DNA of 64,000 bases. Origin: Gloeopeniophorella convolvens. Taxonomy: Eukaryota; Basidiomycota; Agaricomycetes; Russulales. Below are positions 1-13,091 of the stretch, piece by piece; positions within the stretch are counted from its first letter, which is position 1; each line of letters opens with the position of its first letter. Made by a program: the position numbers and the translations under genes. The stretch lies in the NCBI GenBank assembly GCA_022496205.1, contig WTXD01000063.1, positions 62,001 through 126,000 of the forward strand, written 5' to 3'. The notes under the pieces are model-generated. The model ran no database searches and was not told the origin of the DNA. It saw only the letters and a program-made list of their open reading frames with translations.

Positions 1-27
1 TGCCTGCCTCACCCAGTCCTCCTTACT

Positions 28-1531
<1,504 letters not shown>

Positions 1532-2445
1532 TCAAAGCACGAAACGGTTCAGCTGTAATATGGGCATCCAGCTGCCTGCCGATACGTGGACTGCACCAAT
1601 GACTATGATGTCGCTGTACTGGACATTGCCAACTCCGATCGCCCACTTCGAGTGAGGGGCACTGGGGCCCGGTCGGCATTCCTGAACAAAAAAGTGTCAC
1701 AATTCTCCGCCATGCATGCGAGTCGCACGCAAGAACCCTCACTTTAAGAAACGCGAGCACGGAACGGCCGATTATCTGCGCGAACCTGGCGTTGGTGATT
1801 GGGTTGCGCGCGCTCGTCTCGTCGCGGATCTGCACTTGCCGCTTGAAGCTCTCGTAGCCCGGCCACTGCACCGGCGTGGTTTAGCCTGCGATCGCAGCAC
1901 AGGAACGCCGGGGACTGCTCACTCCAATGCGGATGTGCGTCGAAGACTTGAGGCCGAGTGGCGCTCCCTCCCTGTCGTTGCAGAGCTCTTCGCAGCGCCC
2001 CGCTGCTGCAACCGCGAGCGGGAGTCCCAGTTGCCCGTTGCGGAGCTTGAAGAAGATGGGGAGCTGCAGTTCCGCGTGCTCGACGTATTGCCTTCTGTCA
2101 TTGATGCTCTGCGGGACCCATATTGTCTGGGGTACTACGGTGCCGATCGAAGTGATACTACAGTCAAGAGTCCAGAGAGTGCGGCTGCCATCGACATGTT
2201 GCGGCGGGATGTGCCTGGGCACGGACTGGAAGTCGATGGCAAACGATGCGCAGGGGTTCGACACGAGGTGGTAGCGAGGAAGCCTCGCAGCTTTGAATAG
2301 CGTTAGGAAGTAGTTCTCAGCTGCTGAGGCCCCAAAGGTTCTGGATAGGTACCCGTCCACGGTCAAGTCGGTTCCCTGAACAGGTGATGATCAATCTGAG
2401 CGAGGAAAGCAGAGGAACTCTGCTCACTACTTGGTTTGGAGACAT
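1532..2445 (-). CDS. Hypothetical basidiomycete protein, 247 aa
   Basis: I cannot name this protein. Four exons on the minus strand (2428-2445, 1923-2375, 1743-1865, 1532-1681) join in phase through three introns of 52-61 nt with GTGAGx donors. The first exon is only 18 nt and supplies the single good ATG; upstream of exon 2 there is no in-frame ATG, which is why I accept it. The C-terminal third is the most conserved-looking part: WPGYESFKRQ, then RNPITNARFAQIIGRSV, then a hydrophobic ending with VSAGSWMPILQLNR. I recall this pattern from unannotated agaricomycete proteins, but that is memory, not a search. No signal peptide or membrane helix is evident. The spliced frame is much better supported than the function. 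Confidence 0.7.
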
Positions 2446-2896
2446 CAGACAGCCTAGGGTGAGTCACTGAAGTTCCAATACGTGGATTCCACTGATCTCC
2501 AGCCCGAGAGGCCCAGTATTTGTGGACACAGCCAGAGTGCATTTTTCAGTTCAGTGCAGGCCACGACCCCTCCATGACCCAAGGATGACATTCCTCGTAC
2601 GCCACGCTCTTAACCCTGATATTCCTGAACAGTTCCACGTACACGCCGAAGCCATCTGTGTTACAGCTTTCTTAGCATCATGACAAGTGAAGGAACCTGT
2701 GTAGAAGCAACTCATGGATGCACGAACCTGGGTTGATATTATAGTTATGCGGTGCGCCGGCACGTCGCTGAGTGATCTGGCACCAGGCGACGCGCACGAG
2801 CCAAAGCAGGCCAAAGCCCTGGGCCAAGACGCGTCACGCCTACAGTCGCCCACCTCCTCTCCTCCCCCGACCATCTCGCAGCGCTGACCCCCAAGG
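2446..2896. promoter_or_regulatory. Divergent promoter region
   Basis: About 450 nt between the divergent starts of the hypothetical gene and NAS2. It must carry both promoters. No clear TATA box or repeat was recognised. Confidence 0.4.
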
Positions 2897-3709
2897 ATGG
2901 GCTACACGTTACCTTCGCCGGACAGCCCCGCAGCCCGCACACGTGCGCTCATGGCGCGCAAGGACGAGCTCGAAGCGGAGCTCGAAGCACAGGGCGCGAT
3001 CCTCCGCGCGAACAACACGGACATGCGCCAGCCACTCGTCGACCGCGAGGGCTTCCCGCGCGCAGACCTCGATATCTGGGCGGTGCGCCACGCGCGCGTG
3101 CGGATCATCGAGCTCCGGAACGATCTGACCGCGCTTATGGACGAGATTGCGAAGAGCCTCGAGGCGGTCTATGCGCGTGCCCCGCCCCCGGCGGAGGGCG
3201 GTGCTGGTGCTAGTGCCAGTGCCGCTGGCGCTGCGTTGGAGGAACCGTCGTCTCTCTTGCCATTCGCGAAGGTGAATGGGATTGCACCGGGAAGCCCTGC
3301 GGCGGATGCGGTACGTGCTTCAATGATCGCACTGCGGTGGGTGCTGGAGCGTCTGCAAATAGGGGTTGGAAAGAGGAGATCTCGTGGTGAAGTTCGGTGC
3401 GCTGAAGCACCCTCAGCCAAGTCTGCAGGCTCTCGCCGCCGTAGTCGCGGAAAACGAGAACGTACGTCGCTGCCATATCGCGATATCACGAGCGTCTGAC
3501 GACACTGTGGCAACTTTGTAGAAGGTGGTTAGTGTGATTGTGCGGAGACCAGGGGCCGAGGGTCTCACCGCGCTGAGGCTCACACCAAGACAGGGCTGGG
3601 GTGGACGTGGCACGTTAGGGTATGTAACATATTGACCATCTCTAGCGAACTGTCTTCTCACTGACATCGCTACAACAGCTGCCACCTCGTCCCGCACACG
3701 TCATTGTAG
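2897..3709 (+). CDS. NAS2: 26S proteasome assembly chaperone, Nas2/PSMD9 (p27)
   Basis: Chaperone that binds the Rpt5 tail through a PDZ domain during assembly of the proteasome base. Exons 2897-3310, 3363-3461, 3522-3619 and 3679-3709 give 213 aa, all in phase. The N-terminal helical part (residues 10-100) carries the family pattern KDELEAELEAQGAILRANN followed by a DREGFPRADLDIWAVR segment. The PDZ domain starts at PFAKVNGIAPGSPAADAGL, runs through RGDLVVKFGALKHPQPSLQAL and ends at LTPRQGWGGRGTLGCHLVP. Only splicing restores the PDZ: the unspliced frame diverges after residue 138. A Gly/Ala/Ser linker separates the two parts. Length is typical of fungal Nas2. Confidence 0.93.
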
Positions 3710-4687
3710 TGGTCTCAGGCTTCCTGGTCATCCGAGCCTCTTTCGCCGCCGTGTTGTATCTGATTTAGAAGTCCTTCACGAACAAGCTGTATCATGCAGA
3801 TCCCATGGAATGTATCGCTAACGTTGTAACAGCACACAAGTGTACAACATTCTCCAGTGCTAGAATCTTGACAGTGAATCCACATGCAAAAGCGGTATCG
3901 GCATGTTCCCCTGCAATATGCCGATGACGGCTCCGCCCATACATCGGCAACGGCGGCACGTACAGTAAATGGTTTACAGACGGGAGAAGGTCGGCTCATC
4001 TGCGTGGTGAAAGACTGGATGCCTTGAGATATAAATCAGCGCTGCGGTCGCATCCGGCGTGCGCCGCTGCGTTATTATCAATCTCTCCATTCAGGGCAGC
4101 GGTCAAGATGTCCCGGATGCGGGCCACGAATGTGTTGCGACGGTGTGGTGCTATAGGAATGCCGGTGAGGTCGTCAGGAGCACGCCACCGCTGTACACAT
4201 GCTTCGTGAATGTTCGCTGCTGACACGCATGACTCGGTGCTGCTGTTGTCGGTCACTGGCCGTCAATGCAGAGCTGCTGCGTCACGCATTCTGTGTGAGG
4301 GAGTCAGAGGTAGCTGCAGCGGTTGGAGTGGCAAGCCGAACGTGTCGGGGCCGGTGGACTGGGCGCCGGACCGCCGGAGTGTTTTGGTCCCACATGGGTC
4401 CGTGATCTGAGATGAGGTCCGTCAGCGGGGTCCCTCAGTCAGCAAGACTGACCCACGGTTTGTCATCCCTCTCAGCTCCCTCATAAGGAGCGCGCTCTCC
4501 CCTTCGTGCCTCCCCTTCATTACCCAGATCCCCCGTACCCTATGTGAGTCCTCAATTCGGTTCTGCTGCATCTGCTCCCCCCGTGCGCTGCCTTTCTACC
4601 GTGGAAATGCTGCTGGGATGCGGTGGATGGCTGTGGTCAGTTCGAGATGACGCTGACTGAGCAACCGCGACTTTCACAGAATCAATA
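3710..4687. other. Intergenic, includes RPL10 promoter
   Basis: About 980 nt without a supported gene. The right end must hold the RPL10 promoter and 5' UTR; a GTGAGT-like donor near 4545 and a TTTCACAG acceptor ending at 4679, eight bases before the ATG, would fit a 5' UTR intron, as is common in ribosomal protein genes. That intron is a guess. Nothing else stands out. Confidence 0.4.
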
Positions 4688-5506
4688 ATGGGTCGCCGCC
4701 CCGCCCGCTGCTATCGCTACTGCAAGAACAAGCCGTACCCCAAGTCGAGGTACAACCGTGGCGTCCCCGATTCCAAGGTGCGCTCGTAGCTGGCCCAGTG
4801 TAGCATTGGTGCCGAGTCGCTGACGCAACTTTCCCGGTAGATTCGCATCTTCGACCTTGGCCGCAAGCGCGCCTCAGTTGACGAGTTCCCCTTCTGCTGC
4901 CACCTTGTCTCGGACGAGTACGAGCAGCTTTCAAGTGAGGCGCTTGAGGCTGCCCGCATCTGCGCCAACAAGTATGTAACCAAGACTGCTGGCAAGGACT
5001 CTTTCCACATGAGGGTTCGCGCTCACCCTTTCCACGTCATCCGAATCAACAAGATGTTATCCTGCGCCGGTGCCGATCGGTGCGTTTGCCATCAGATTGG
5101 CGATGGTGTCCGTTCTGATCCTTTTTACGTTTAGGCTGCAAACTGGCATGCGTGGTGCTTGGGGCAAACCCTACGGCACTGTGGCCCGCGTCAACATTGG
5201 CCAGATCATCCTTTCGATCCGCTGCAAGGAGTCGAACGCCGCCGTCATCCAGGAGGCTCTCCGTCGTGCCCGTTACAAGTTCCCCGGCCGCCAAAAGATC
5301 ATCGTCTCCCGCAAGTGGGGCTTCACCAGTGTCAACCGTGAGGACTACTTGAAGCTTAAGGAGGAGAAGCGTGTCCTTCAGTGCGTCTTGATCTACGTCC
5401 TTCGAATTCTTGATCTGACATTAGTTCCAGGGATGGTGCCTACGTCCAGTTCATCCGTCCCAGGGGCCCTCTCGAAGAGAACCTTCGTGCGCAGCTCAAG
5501 GCGTAA
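4688..5506 (+). CDS. RPL10: 60S ribosomal protein uL16 (RPL10/QM)
   Basis: Large-subunit protein at the subunit joining face, loaded late in 60S maturation and needed for Nmd3 release. Exons 4688-4777, 4841-5079, 5135-5380 and 5431-5506 give 216 aa, the usual length. The start [20 protein letters not shown], the internal loop with [19 protein letters not shown], the CKE box in SIRCKESN and [11 protein letters not shown] are all typical. Introns are 50-63 nt, too short to host a snoRNA. Every exon boundary is confirmed by the conserved protein. The gene reads away from NAS2 in tandem, and expression should be high and growth-linked. Confidence 0.97.
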
Positions 5507-5798
5507 TTATATCATCGTTGTATCCATATTGATACATCCCAATGCGATGCGTTGGTTGCTGTCATTATATCTGAGAGCTCGGTCTGTGTGAGATGCATGC
5601 CCTATATTCACTACATCATCCGATACCCATGGACGGTGGCTAGGGGAAACGGGGCAGAGATTGATTATCATTCATTCATAAGCTAGACCGCGATCTCTGT
5701 ATCTAGTGAGGTGTGGGAATGGCAATGCAATGATGACATATTCTTGCGTCTGACTCCTGCGTTCATAAATTACCCGAACTGCACTTGTCTCCTGACAC

Positions 5799-6741
5799 AT
5801 GTCTGCCTGCGTCCGCTTTACACGTCGAGTAAGTGTGGGACCGCAAAGTCATAAAGACTATAGCCGTGACTCTGTCCAGGTCTGGAAGTCCTTCATTGAC
5901 AATGGCGGTATGTAGCCATCACTAAATCCGCATACACTGCTAGTCTCAATCGTTCTGCGCTACAGGCCACGATGCGCGATGCTTCCCCAACGTATGCTTT
6001 CTCTAACCACGCAGAGCACACATTGAGGGTTGGCCATGCAGCTGGATATACGCCACGCCCGTCCTGGCCTTGTCGAAGCGTCTCTGAAGATTGAGCCCTA
6101 CAACGGTGAGTCGCACTTCGGCCCAATCTCCCATGGCTCATTCTACTCCTTCAAGTAAAGTGAACCGCGTTGGCGTGCGTCCACAATCATCCCGACCACA
6201 TTCTCCACTGACACACGCGACGACCAGACTGTTCATGGCGGTTTGATCATGTCGCTCACCGACACGCTCGGCTCTCTTGCAGTTGCGAGCAAAGGCCAGT
6301 TCATGACGGGCGTGTCGACGGACATCTCCACCTCGTTCGTGAAGCCTGCAGGGAAGCCGGGAGACGAGCTGAAGATGACGGCGACGCTCACTGCGATCGG
6401 TGCGTGTTTGTGCTGTCTACGTGGCATTACAGGGATGTGTTGAGACTGAGGTGTTGCACGCAGGAAAGTCTCTGGCGTACACGCGGGTCGATTTTACCAC
6501 CCCTGCAGGCCAGCTCGTTGCTTATGGCAGTGAGTATGGTTTACCCACGCCTCTTCTGGACCGCTGGTGCTAACAGTGTCTCGCAACAAGCCCATACGAA
6601 GTACGTTGGCAAATCAGTCGGGCATGCGGTAAGATGCCTATGCATGAGTCCCTTCACGCTGTCCTGATAGTTCGTGTACAGGACGATGTCAAGTTCTCCG
6701 AGGATGGCGAGAAGGTCATAGAAGGGAAGGACATCGATTAG
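5799..6741 (+). CDS. Hot-dog fold acyl-CoA thioesterase (4HBT/ACOT13-like)
   Basis: Predicted acyl-CoA thioesterase of the PaaI/ACOT13 family. Nine exons (5799-5828, 5880-5907, 5966-5991, 6042-6105, 6161-6174, 6228-6399, 6464-6529, 6591-6628, 6682-6741) give 165 aa with all phases matching. The family core is visible: NRVGTVHGGLIMSLTD, with the HGG loop and the catalytic-type Asp, then GSLAVASKGQFMTGVSTDIS and the C-terminal strand segment AYGTHTKYVGKS. The gene is unusually intron-rich, with eight introns of 48-61 nt in under 500 coding bases, including a 14-nt exon at 6161-6174. Two acceptors (ends 6160 and 6590) are AAG rather than CAG/TAG; I chose them because only they keep the frame. 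The N-terminal 28 residues rest on three tiny exons and are the least certain. Confidence 0.85.
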
Positions 6742-7367
6742 GAGCCGCCGCCCGCGCTAGCCATACCGTACTCCTATCCAATAGACTTCATAGACCGACC
6801 AAGGCTCAGAACTGCCTCTACGTCAATTTCAATGCAAACGTTGATTTGACAGTCATCATTCAGATAGTATGGGTGACCTAACCAGGCGAGCATCCTACAA
6901 CGCCCATTAACACACAGCTTTCCCGAGACACCATTCCCTTTGAACTGTGCACATGCTGAGGGGGCTCCTCGGGCTACAATGATGTGGTAACTGCATTGTA
7001 CGTTGACTGCAGTGGGCTGAGGCTGACCGCCTTCCTTTAGCAGGTGTAGTCGTTACCATGGAAAACAAGACGCGTCAGACGCGTCTTAGCATTGCTGACT
7101 CGCAGCATATCTTGTTTGGATGTTGTTGCCGGCATGTGGATCTTTGGGAGTCAGCATGGACAAGCTGAGCCGTAGACCTCAGATGGAGTGTGGCTCTGGT
7201 ATGGCTTAGGGTGGCTAATCAGAAAGATACTGTCACACGAACAACTGTAGGACGTTCAAAAGTCATTTTGTGGCGTACACACTTTGGAGCAACAATGACG
7301 CGATCTCCTAGTCGTACAAGAAACGCAAGTAACGCATTCGGGGAATCGATAGAAAAAGGCAATAGGA
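6742..7367. other. Convergent intergenic spacer
   Basis: Roughly 625 nt between two converging stop codons. No gene or repeat recognised; probably two 3' UTRs and terminators. Confidence 0.45.
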
Positions 7368-9606
7368 CTAGCAAATCCTAACCCGCGCAACGCTCGGGTC
7401 GTGGTCGCTGGCCCTCGCGTCCAAACTCGGGCCCCAGTTGTTCACATGCACGTGCTCGACCTCGACCTTCCTCAGCGCAACCGCGGGACTCACGAAGATG
7501 TGGTCGAGCTGCTCCGAATTCTGATCGAATACGTACGTGTATCGCTCGACCAAGGGAAGGCCTGCCAGCACGTCAGCCTCAACGAGCAGCGGGGGTGCGA
7601 AGGGTTTGAAGACGGAGCGCGTCTGAGTAAACTCGTTGAAATCCCCTGCGACGATGATATTTGCCAGAGGGTCGAGGCGCAGGATGCTCTGGACCATGCC
7701 CTACATAACGTCTCAGTCAACAGCTTTTATGTCAGAGCACACGACAACTGACGGCGATCTCCAGGACCTGAGCGGAGCGTTGTTCCACAAGGAGGTTGAC
7801 GGGAGGACGAGCGTCGCCTTCGCTAGAGGAGCTGCCGCTCTTGGCGGTACCGTGGTGGTTGATGGTGAAGAACCGATGCCCGGACGGGGTCTGCCAATGC
7901 GCGACAAGAGGCTTGCGCGACGAAACCCACGCGCTGTTGTTGGGGTCAATACGTCCAGGGTTGAATCTACGGGTCATGGGTAAGTAGCGCATCCCGTCTC
8001 AAAAAACACCAAGGGAACTCACGTTAACTGGACACCATGCTTTCCAAGGAAGGGCTTTGTGGCATCGAGAGAGCCACCGGCAGGGGAGCCTGGGACGAGC
8101 GTGAACTTCTCCGGCTTGAACCTGTCATCCCCATTCAAAGAACTACAAGTATCAGGGACATAAGGCACTTACAGGTAGGCTTGCCTGATGTTGCCTCCAG
8201 GCTCTCCACCATCTTGATTATTCACAGGGTCGACATCCACAAATGAGTAGTTCACTTTGCCTCCACTTGCAGTCAGGACGGCACTGGACATTGTCGCGAG
8301 CGTAACGTTCGCACTGACAGTGCCATCGTTCGTGGATCCGGAATTATCCTGTATTTCCTGAAGGAAAACTATGTCAGGCCCAGCAAGATGCGTGGCAATC
8401 TGGCCTGCAACTGTCGGAAGCGTGGGAGAGGTAGGCGCCATGTTCTCTACCTATGAGGTAGATGGTCAGACATCAAGGATTGTCCCACGACGACGGCAAA
8501 TCCATACATTGTAGTCTCCCACCGTGATCACGCACTCGCTCTTAGAGGATGAGAGCGTAGTCGGAGGAATGGTGAAGTCCGGCGAAGTCAAGACGGTTGG
8601 AGCAGTAGTCGGCAGGATATAGAAGAAGCCAAACCTGGAATACGAGGTGATCAGCAACTTTTTCCTTGGTGTTCCTTCTCACAGGAGGCACTAAATGCAT
8701 ACTGGAAAAGAACGACACCAGTGATATCCGAGAGGGTTGTGCCCACGGCAGTGTTTGGATTTGTGGTGCCGTCCAACGGAGCGCCGATGATGACGACTTC
8801 GGGATTTGCGTCAGGTACATTGTTGGGACCTGGGCGCTGTTAGAATCGTGGAAACCAGGGATGCATAAAAAGCATGCACCGATGGTGATTGAAAGGCCAC
8901 CACGCGAGTTCAGCCCTGTGACGGGCCACTTGCCACGGACCCAGAACTCTCCAAATGAATTGGGGAACTCCAGCGAGACCGGGCTGGGAACTGTGACCAA
9001 TGCGCCTTCCAGGCTCTCCCAGAAGTCCAGTCCGAACTTGCTCGGAACGAGAGTCAAATTTGTCTTGTCCACCTGACTGACATTGTTCGGTACGCTAAGC
9101 CAGCCATCCGTGCCATTATCCAAAGGCGTGAATGCCTGGGTAGGTGGAAAGCGATCGACTCCCAGCACTATGGGAGTAACGGTATTGTTCGAGGAAAGGT
9201 GAACAATGTTGGTGGGGGAATCTAGCTCAGTGCCGACAAGATCATTCGGTGCGGTGGAAGAGCGGAATTCGCTGACGCGTGCAGTAAGGGAGATGGCGTC
9301 GCCAACGGTCACATTGCCAAGGATAGTCTTGGAAGTGGTGAAAACACGGACACCGGGTGACTCCCGAATGTCTGAAGATGGGGGTCCGATGAGCCAGAAA
9401 CCATTAGAGCCCTATGTCACTGGGTGAGGTGACTGGCGCATACATCCACGGGTTACGAGGCGCACCTTGGCAGAAACGACTCCAGTTATGTTCTGTAACG
9501 TCTGACCAGTGAATGGTGACTGGAACGCGGGACCTTGGATGTCAGGTATGCTTAACGCAACTACAGTCGGAAGTAGCAGGGTCAACAAAACGGGGATGGC
9601 CAACAT
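7368..9606 (-). CDS. Secreted endonuclease/exonuclease/phosphatase (EEP) family protein
   Basis: Predicted extracellular nuclease of the EEP (DNase I-like) superfamily, resembling bacterial ExeM/NucH-type enzymes. Exons on the minus strand: 9466-9606, 8880-9411, 8703-8829, 8508-8634, 8173-8450, 8023-8121, 7753-7966, 7368-7700 (616 aa, all in phase). The ATG at 9606 opens a signal peptide (MLAIPVLLTLLLPTVVALS); an earlier in-frame triplet is not ATG. An N-terminal beta-rich region of about 300 residues with several N-glycosylation sites precedes the catalytic domain. That domain starts at VENMAP (about 310) and has FLQEIQD (about 338-344, catalytic Glu), GDFNEF (about 525-530) and a terminal SDHDP (about 604-608), the expected EEP metal and acid-base residues. 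The product likely degrades external nucleic acid. Whether it prefers DNA or RNA cannot be seen. Confidence 0.9.
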
Positions 9607-9965
9607 AGCGACTGGCACGGCCTCCTAATCAAACTGGACCGTTGACCTGAAAATTGGCCGCCGCCCTTCGCATTTATACGTGTTGGCAAAGCTCTGAAAT
9701 AACGACAGACACCACACGGTGCAAGACGAACGTGCCCACGCGAACTTTGTCACAGAAGCACAAGGGGTTATCGAATTGTTGAAAAGAGGCACCAACCGGG
9801 GCATGCGCTCGCACGAACGTACGGTCACTGCCATTTGCTATCGCCCATAGAGCGGCGGAGTCGATCCATCAAGCGGAGAAGAGTCCAGAATCAAATTGTA
9901 GCCAGGATGAGTGGGAGTGTCATTTGTAAATAGAAAGTCGGACGCGAAGTCAAACACTGTCTGCA

Positions 9966-10585
9966 TCAGGGATCCCCATGGGGAGCTCGGAGACGTGGAC
10001 AGTCGCGCTCAGCGTCCCACTCCTCCTCGAGAACACCCATCAACACGCGGTCTACAAACTTCCCACCTTTCCATAATGACTTGCGCAACCTACCCTCTTC
10101 TACGAACACGCTGGTCCACACCCCTCAGTCACGATCGTATCCAAATAGAATGAAACTGCCACTCACACTTTCCTGTACGCAGCCAACGCGCGCTCGTTTG
10201 TCTCGTTGACCGAAAGTTGTATCCTGTGAAAAGCAAGCTCCCTAAACCCATATCCTACCACCAGCCGCATTGCCTCTGTCCCGTATCCCTGTCCTGCATA
10301 TTTCGTCCCGAGCGTTATCCCCAGCGTTGCGTCTCGGTTCTTGGAGAAACTTGTGCTGAGGGACAGATGCCCAATCACCTCCCTGGTCTCCTTCAGCTCC
10401 AGAATCACGAATAACCCTGGCGCGTCCGCCCACTTCTGAGGGTTCTCCTTCCACTTTTCTGTCCTCGGGACAACCGCATCGGCGGTCGTGTGCGCTTGGA
10501 TTTCCGGATCGTTCATGAAACTGAGCATGACATCCCCATCGCTAGGTTGGAAGGCGCGGAGGATTAGTCGTTCGGTTTCGAACAT
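9966..10585 (-). CDS. GNAT acetyltransferase, tandem copy A
   Basis: RimJ/RimL-type GNAT N-acetyltransferase, 187 aa. Exon 1 is 10167-10585 and exon 2 is 9966-10110, joined across a 56-nt intron. It starts MFETERLILRAFQPSD, the usual beta-1 strand of the family, and the acetyl-CoA loop GQGYGTEAM lies at about residues 98-106. The last exon supplies GRLRKSLWKGGKFVDRV and ends with EEEWDAERD. It is closely similar to copy B just upstream on the same strand, and the single intron lies at the same place and phase, so the two are a recent duplication. Substrate unknown; members of this family act on protein N-termini, antibiotics or small amines. Confidence 0.9.
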
Positions 10586-10812
10586 GTTGGCCTTCACGCA
10601 ATAAAGCTTTGAAGCCCGGAACGTCAACCCTGCTGGTTTTGAAGGAACGCACTGCCCCTGGCGATGTGACTCCACTGGTACAACCGGCACCGAGGAGTCG
10701 TTCTCGCAATCTAGAAGAAGCACTTTTTCGAACTTCGGCCACTGTTTCCCTTGACGGCGCAGCATATCTACGTCGATATCAATGTAGACAAAACGGCTCG
10801 ATCATTCGACAT

Positions 10813-11418
10813 TTAGCCTTTGGTGACTGCAAGCGGCTCCCCGCGCTCGATATCCCACTCGTCTTCAAGTATACCCATGACGATAGTGTCGACAAATCTC
10901 CCTCCTTTCCACCATGACTTGCGCATTCGGCCCTCTTCAATGAATCCACTGACCGATCGTCAGCAAAGGGCCCTCTCCAGGAAACGACGGGGCACGTACA
11001 CTTTCTTGTAGGCCGCAACCGCTCTCTCGTTGGTCTCGTTGACGAATAGTTGTATGCGGTGAAACCCAAGTTCCTTGAAGCCGTATGTCACGCCCCACTT
11101 CATCACCTCCGTCCCATGCCCTTTACCCACGAATTTCTGGCCCAGAGTGATCGCTACTGTCGCCTCGCGGTTTTTGGAGGGGGGCGCAATAAGAGAAAAG
11201 GATCCCATCACCTCCCTCGTCTCCTTCGACTCGATGATCACAAATAGACCAGGACCCTCCGCCCATGCTTGAGGCTTCTCTTTCCATGTCTGCGTTCTAG
11301 GGACCACAGGATCCGGTGTAATGTGCGCCTGCGTCTCGAGCTCATTGACCTGGCTCAGCAGCACGTCAGCATCACTTGGACGGAAAGCACGGAGTATAAG
11401 ACGCTCAGTCTCGAACAT
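10813..11418 (-). CDS. GNAT acetyltransferase, tandem copy B
   Basis: Second tandem GNAT, 184 aa, exons 11000-11418 and 10813-10948 with a 51-nt intron in the same position as in copy A. It begins MFETERLILRAFRPSD, has the acetyl-CoA loop GKGHGTEVM, and its second exon encodes GRMRKSWWKGGRFVDTI. Identity to copy A runs over the whole length by eye, including an FHRIQL.VNETNER segment in both. Only about 230 nt separate the stop of B from the ATG of A, so A needs its own compact promoter. No disrupting mutation seen. Substrate unknown. Confidence 0.9.
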
Positions 11419-11686
11419 ATTGAAGAGCAGAGCTGAAGCAAGCTGACACCTCATCCTCCCGAGTCAACGCGGACTTTTGTATCCCTTCCGCGGCCCCGGC
11501 CGGCGTCAAACGATGCTTCGGATTGACGCCTACCGATTCGAAGCGCCATCTGTGTGCCGTGCCACCACATTTCTGACGCTCAGACAATACAGGTTGCGAT
11601 CCACGTGATGCTAGATAGATGTTACATGATGCTTGTAGTTGAAGCCCTTGAGATCTATGAAATTGGGTATCAGCCAGCCTAGGATT

Positions 11687-12335
11687 CTATAATGCCACAC
11701 CGCCCCCACTGCCAAAACCTCGTTTCTCTCCCTTCTGAACATCCCACTCTTCTTCTACTATGCCCATGCAGATGAGGTTCTTCCATCGACCGCTGCTATA
11801 AGTCGCTTTTTCCACTAGCCCTTCATCAATGAAACCTCTGAAGTCGATCCCCAGTTAGCACGTCATATATAGAGGACAGCTCTACTCACATCTTCTTGTA
11901 CATTTTTATGGCGAGTACATTGTCCTCCACCACCGTCAACGACACACGATGTAGCCCGAACTCACGGAAACCATATGTGATCAACCAATGCATGAGCTCG
12001 GTGCCATAACCGCGTCCGCGATAGATTTCCCTCAGCGCGATCCCCAGTGCTGCGTCGCGGTGATGTGGAGGTTTGAAGTCGAGGCTCACGTGGCCCATGA
12101 AGTCGCCTCCCTCTTTGTCCTCGACCACTGCGAAAAGGGCCGTGCCTCTGGTCATCGATTGTATGGTCTTCTTCAGGAATTGTTCTATCCGCGTTGGAGA
12201 GAGCCTTTCGATGAAGGACATTCGTTGCACGTATGGGTCGCTCCACAGCCTCAAGAATGCCTTTTCGTCGGCAGGGGTATACACCCGAAGAGTCGTGCGC
12301 GTCGTCTCCCAGGCGTGGCTGGGTAGTACGTGCAT
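11687..12335 (-). CDS. GNAT acetyltransferase, tandem copy C
   Basis: Third GNAT in the array, 198 aa, exons 11890-12335 and 11687-11837, intron 52 nt at the conserved position. The acetyl-CoA loop is RGRGYGTELM; the second exon reads DEGLVEKATYSSGRWKN and then EEEWDVQKG, the same EEEWD element as copy A. It is more diverged from A and B than they are from each other and lacks the MFETERLIL start. The frame stays open upstream of the chosen ATG at 12335, but no earlier ATG exists in it. The C-terminus is Gly-rich (GFGSGGG). Confidence 0.88.
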
Positions 12336-13091
12336 GAGAGTGAGCGATCGAGGGATCTTGATGAGGGTGATAACTCGCTCTTTCCTTTCTCCCCTTCCCT
12401 TATATTGGCGCTGCGCACAGTTCACTCGTAGCGGCTTTGCGACGCAGTTTTCCTGATCCGGGGTTCTGATCCCGTCATTACATGTCGTGGGCTGCTGCGG
12501 GCCTGGGGCGCTAGGTTCCGCAGTCGCGAGTTGTCAACCTATCTAACTAAGCGAAGCAAGGGCCGCCACTTCTCTCTTGGCTCAAGTTGTGCGATGTTGC
12601 CTTCTATAATATGCGCTAGAGGTCACGGGATGACCCTTCCGCCTCCTAACCACCAGCGTGATTCTTGGGATTGATTCTCCATCTTCTCAAGTGAAGGTCG
12701 TCACTGCGTGAGCCACGTCCAAGCCCATCGGCACCTGAGGGCCCCAGCCTCACTGTTGACCGGTGCCTTAGGCCTTCTCTCTGAATGCTGCATGTCCCAA
12801 CTGATCGAACGCCTTTCGCTTTCTGGAAACGATCGCAAATCATCTTCTGAGCTGTACGATGGCTTCCAATCATCGGCTTGAAGAATAAAAAGGAGTGAAG
12901 AGGGTAGATTTTGCGTCTGCAGCAGACCGTTCATGGCGGTTGGGTCCCATTCGATGGATCAATTTTATCTTTTTAACCCAGGCATACATCATGGTTGAAC
13001 AACGTGATAAATTATTTGCGTACAAGGAGACGAACGGTGATATAAAGGGTATGGGGGAAATATTGATTGTGCCCGCGATGGGTTGCAGGAG
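12336..13091. other. Intergenic, promoter of GNAT copy C
   Basis: About 755 nt. A TATA-like run read on the minus strand lies near 12400, some 65 nt upstream of the copy C start. The rest holds no gene or RNA that I can support. Confidence 0.35.

Noticed and set aside
8143..8172. 30-nt intron in the EEP nuclease gene
   Set aside because: Too short; moving the acceptor to 8122 gives a normal 51-nt intron and a better join.
12455..12480. tRNA-like T-loop (GGGTTCTGATCCC)
   Set aside because: No acceptor, D or anticodon arm could be built around it.
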